Assembly: GCF_041537925.1 (NCBI RefSeq)
Contig: NZ_JBGOSH010000001.1
Span: 496,001-560,000 of the forward strand
Reading direction: 5' to 3'
DNA length: 64,000 bases
Origin: Ruegeria_C sp041537925
Lineage (GTDB): Bacteria; Pseudomonadota; Alphaproteobacteria; Rhodobacterales; Rhodobacteraceae
Below the pieces are notes generated by a model. The model was not told where the DNA came from. It did not search any database and saw only the letters and a program-made list of their open reading frames with translations. The first letter of the stretch is position 1; every line of letters starts with the position of its first letter. Both the position numbers and the translations under genes were made by a program. Shown piece by piece: positions 61,435 to 64,000 of this stretch.

Positions 61435-62279
61435 CCGCCGGTCAGCCGCACGCCCTGACGGCCTGCCAGATCGACAAAGAACTGCCAGGCGACCCGACCA
61501 GATCGGGCGCCGCGCGTGGCTTGCCATTCGATCGCCTCGGCGCGCAGTGTTTCTGGCTCGGTTGTGACGCCATAAGCCGCGCAATAGCTGTCGATCATCG
61601 CCAGATACTCGTCCTGCGTACAGGGGTGGAAGCCCAGCCAAAGCCCGAACCGATCGCTGAGCGAGACCTTCTCCTCGACCGCCTCGGAGGGGTTGATGGC
61701 GCTGGAGCGTTCGTTCTCGATCATGTCGCGCGGCATCAGGTGGCGGCGATTGGAGGTGGCGTAAAAGACCACGTTTTCTGGCCGCCCCTCGATCCCGCCA
61801 TCCAGCACCGCCTTTAGGCTTTTGTAATGCTGGTCGTCATGGCTGAAGGACAGGTCATCGCAGAACAGGATGAATCGGTAGGGCGTGCTGCGCAGATGGT
61901 TCAGCAAACGCCCGACCGAGGGCAGGTCTTCGCGTTGCAGCTCGATCAGTTTCAGGTCCGGGAATTCCGATTGAAGATCGCCATGTATAGCTTTCACAAG
62001 GCTTGATTTTCCCATCCCTCTCGCACCCCAGAGAAGGGCGTTATTAGCTTTGAACCCGTGGGCAAAACGGCGGGTATTGTCAGCCAGCGTGTCACGCGAC
62101 CGGTTGATGCCCAGAAGCAGCTCCAGTTCGACCCGGTTGACCTCTGCCACCGGCTCCAGCCGTTCCGGGGCCACATGCCAGACAAAGGCAGTGGCGCTGG
62201 CGAAATCGGGCGCGGCGAGCGGCGCGGGCGACATGCGCTCCAGCGCGTCGGCGATGCGGGTCATTGCGTCCTGGGTCAA
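61431..62279 (-). CDS. DUF815 AAA-type ATP-binding protein
   Basis: A 282-residue P-loop protein of the DUF815 family. It has Walker A LLWGARGMGKSSLVKAIHGD, the Walker B-like YRFILFCDDLSFSHDDQHYK, the sensor-like FYATSNRRHLMPRDM and a C-terminal WQATRGARSGRVAWQFFVDL. Function is unknown; it may be a chaperone or nucleic-acid ATPase. A TTG at 62279 with GGGAGGA 6 bp upstream is preferred. An ATG at 62303 would place the ribosome site inside the gene, and an ATG at 62264 is an alternative. Confidence 0.88.
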   Translation of the reverse strand: MTQDAMTRIADALERMSPAPLAAPDFASATAFVWHVAPERLEPVAEVNRVELELLLGINRSRDTLADNTRRFAHGFKANNALLWGARGMGKSSLVKAIHGDLQSEFPDLKLIELQREDLPSVGRLLNHLRSTPYRFILFCDDLSFSHDDQHYKSLKAVLDGGIEGRPENVVFYATSNRRHLMPRDMIENERSSAINPSEAVEEKVSLSDRFGLWLGFHPCTQDEYLAMIDSYCAAYGVTTEPETLRAEAIEWQATRGARSGRVAWQFFVDLAGRQGVRLTGG

Positions 62280-62431
62280 GTGCGGTCCTCCCGATCTGTA
62301 CATCCGGTGTCAAAGCATGTTCCGCAAAGCGCAGCAAGAGGAAGGCACGCGCCTTCGATTTGTTCTGGGTGGGTATCCCCATGCCCATGATATGAGAATA
62401 CCTCTGCGTATCAGCAAGGCCACCCAATGCC

Positions 62432-62620
62432 CTACTTGTTCGCCTTCAACAGACGCGCAATTACGATGTCGGGCTTGCCGTATGGAAACTGCTTGTCGTC
62501 GAAATCTATCAGGTGCTCGTGATCATAGCTGTCGCCCATCGCCTTCATATCGCTTGCGCATTGAATGGCGAAATCGGCGAATCGCTCCGCTTCTTCTGGG
62601 TTATCGAAGCAAACACTCAC
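62432..62620 (-). CDS. small hypothetical protein, possibly 5' truncated
   Basis: A 62-residue acidic protein (DNPEEAERFADFAIQCASDM, DSYDHEHLIDFDDKQFPYGK) starting at a GTG. The frame stays open upstream to 62725 and reads like protein (for example LKTELWSYGAKIYGYEKGDG), but contains no ATG, GTG or TTG before 62620. The gene may therefore be truncated or start at a rare codon. GC content is lower than neighbours. No family is recognised. Confidence 0.45.
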   Translation of the reverse strand: MSVCFDNPEEAERFADFAIQCASDMKAMGDSYDHEHLIDFDDKQFPYGKPDIVIARLLKANK

Positions 62621-62751
62621 TAGGTCCAGTTCTAAGATTTCGCCGGACCCATCGCCTTTTTCGTAGCCGTAGATTTTCGCCCCATAACTCCAAAGTTCAG
62701 TTTTGAGCCGCCTTCTGGCGAGAGGTCACTAGAGGCCCACAGTAATCAATA

Positions 62752-62782
62752 GAAACAAGGCGCGCCTTCCCCTGGCGCGCCT
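62752..62782 (-). terminator. Rho-independent terminator of the tat operon
   Basis: Perfect 9-bp stem AGGCGCGCC / GGCGCGCCT (62758-62766 with 62774-62782), about 23 bp after the tatC stop, followed on the minus strand by TTGTTTCT. Confidence 0.85.
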
Positions 62783-62805
62783 GTATGTTTCAATTCGTCT
62801 CCGGC

Positions 62806-63705
62806 TCACTTGTCCTTGCCGCCCTCAGCCTCGAACTCGGCCTGCATCGGATCGTCAGGATGGGCGTCGATCTCGTCTTCATCGTCGTAATAACCTTCTG
62901 CCCGCAGTTGCTCTTCGCGCTTTTTCTCGACGCGGGCGACGAGGAAGATCGAAATCTCATAGAGGCCATAGACCACCACAAACAGGATCACCTGGGTGAT
63001 CACATCTGGCGGCGTGACCAGCGCGGCCAGAACCAGAATACCCACCACCGCGTATTTGCGGACCGCGCCCAGCCCTTCGGCGCTGACCAGTCCGGCCTTG
63101 CCCATCAACGTCAGCAGCACCGGCAGTTGGAAGCACAGGCCAAAGGCCACGATGAATTTGATGGTCAGGTTCAGATATTCCTGAGCCGAGCCCTGAAAGA
63201 CCACGCTAAGCGGAGCTGCGGCGTCGGCCGGCAGCGCCTCACCCTCGGCCCCGAATTGCTGGAACCCGAGGAAGAAGTCGTAAGCCAAAGGTGTCACGAC
63301 ATAAAAGGCAAAGGATGCCCCCAGCAGGAACATGAAGGGCGAGGCCAGCATGAACGGCAGGAACGCGCCTTTTTCGGACTTGTAGAGCCCTGGTGCCACG
63401 AACCGCCACATCTGCATCCCGATATAGGGAAAGGCCAGCATGAACCCGCCCAGCAGCGAGACCTTGATGGCGACAAAGAAGCCTTCCTGCGGCGAGATGA
63501 AGATCAGCCCGCAATCCTGCCCGCGCTCGTTCAGCACCTGACAAAGCGGCGCGGTGAGGAAGTTGAAGATCGGCGTCGCAACGGTGAAGCAGATGATCAT
63601 GCCTATGAGAAACGCCACCACGCAGTGAATGAGCCGCGTGCGCAGCTCGGTCAGATGTTCGATCAGCGGCGCGGAGGAATCATCGATCTCGTCGGTATTG
63701 CTCAT
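62806..63705 (-). CDS. tatC: Sec-independent protein translocase TatC
   Basis: A 299-residue inner-membrane receptor of the Tat pathway, which exports folded proteins. It has six helices, with the N-terminal PLIEHLTELRTRLIHCVVAF region (the twin-arginine receptor site), FFVAIKVSLLGGFMLAFPYI and MWRFVAPGLYKSEKGAFLPF. A hydrophilic insertion near residue 150 (QFGAEGEALPADAAA) and a long acidic C-terminal tail (YYDDEDEIDAHPDDPMQAEF) make it longer than the usual 250. It overlaps tatB by 4 bp. Confidence 0.96.
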   Translation of the reverse strand: MSNTDEIDDSSAPLIEHLTELRTRLIHCVVAFLIGMIICFTVATPIFNFLTAPLCQVLNERGQDCGLIFISPQEGFFVAIKVSLLGGFMLAFPYIGMQMWRFVAPGLYKSEKGAFLPFMLASPFMFLLGASFAFYVVTPLAYDFFLGFQQFGAEGEALPADAAAPLSVVFQGSAQEYLNLTIKFIVAFGLCFQLPVLLTLMGKAGLVSAEGLGAVRKYAVVGILVLAALVTPPDVITQVILFVVVYGLYEISIFLVARVEKKREEQLRAEGYYDDEDEIDAHPDDPMQAEFEAEGGKDK

Positions 63706-64000
63706 GATTTGGTCTCGGGATTGAGCGCGGCTTCGGCCTCGTCGGCCTTGGCCAGTGCCTCTTCGGCCTCACGCGCCTTGCGTTCGGCGGCCTTGCGTGC
63801 GGCAGAGGCCTGGATTTTCTTGGCCTGTTCGGCACGCTCGGCAGCCAGTTTGCCGGTCTCGCTGTCGGGGTCGAACTTGCTCGGGTCCATACTGTCGGTG
63901 AGGTCTTTCGAGGCCTTTTTGACGCTGTCCATCGCGGTGTTCACCGGATTGGTCGCAGCCTTGAGCCCCTTCGAGATGTCTTTGACCCCGGCCTCATCCG
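63702..64000 (-). CDS. tatB: Sec-independent protein translocase TatB, C-terminal part (cut by window edge)
   Basis: The frame is open to the end of the window, so only the C-terminal ~98 residues are present. They read as an amphipathic, Lys/Ala/Glu-rich tail (DEAGVKDISKGLKAATNPV, then ERAEQAKKIQASAARKAAER) typical of TatB after its single N-terminal membrane helix. The position immediately upstream of tatC with a 4-bp overlap supports this assignment. The membrane helix and PIELL-like start are outside the window. Confidence 0.8.
   Translation of the reverse strand, partial: DEAGVKDISKGLKAATNPVNTAMDSVKKASKDLTDSMDPSKFDPDSETGKLAAERAEQAKKIQASAARKAAERKAREAEEALAKADEAEAALNPETKS

Overview
The window is chromosomal DNA from an alphaproteobacterium of the Rhodobacteraceae, most likely the marine Roseobacter group (Ruegeria/Phaeobacter-like). 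GC is high. The gene content fits: TRAP transporters, a selenium-binding-protein/methanethiol-oxidase homologue, cox-type molybdenum hydroxylase maturation genes, a TTC38-like TPR protein, DUF6636, DUF2849 and DUF934 proteins, and Roseobacter-style housekeeping genes. There is no rRNA, CRISPR array, prophage or complete insertion sequence. One tRNA (Val, anticodon CAC) is present.

Layout. 1-4433: end of a Na/Pi-cotransporter-like gene, then a compact glutamine-synthetase-like / aldehyde dehydrogenase / iron alcohol dehydrogenase operon that looks like a gamma-glutamyl amine or amino-alcohol catabolic module. 4618-11409: outer-membrane barrel, tRNA-Val, HU-like protein, lon, a small secreted protein, tgt, nucleoside hydrolase. 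11615-17908: SPFH/NfeD pair, Fe-S assembly factors, TPR protein, tpiA, methyltransferase, DMT exporter. 18027-24953 (minus strand): TRAP transporter dctPQM with a DctB/DctD-type two-component system. 25003-31727: cytochrome P450, Lrp regulator and the assimilatory sulfate operon cobA-DUF2849-cysI-cysH-DUF934-fpr. 31866-34707: an RTX protein gene followed by a decayed copy of the fpr 3' end, then an Ala/Asp repeat protein. 34963-43039: infC, the mtoX-like gene with a membrane protein, then MoCo-binding, XdhC, VWA and MoxR genes. 43233-53731: glycosyltransferase and unknown protein, pyrC-pyrE, dnaB, a FosA-like gene, alr, mlaE-mlaF, a PqiA-like protein. 53782-64000: radA-cvpA, purF, small conserved genes, a zinc ADH, bioY, SDR, DUF815 ATPase and the tatB-tatC end.

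The most informative signal is in the TRAP region. Two 18-bp TGTGCG-type palindromes lie 32 bp apart upstream of dctP, and just downstream of them is a good sigma70-like promoter. The DctD-like regulator lacks the GAFTGA loop and the Walker A lysine needed for sigma54 activation. Together these suggest a DctD that has abandoned sigma54. Second is the fpr 3'-end duplication flanking the RTX gene, which looks like a scar of insertion or duplication. Several genes have start codons other than the longest open frame; infC appears to start at AUA. All functions are inferred from reading the sequence, without database searches.
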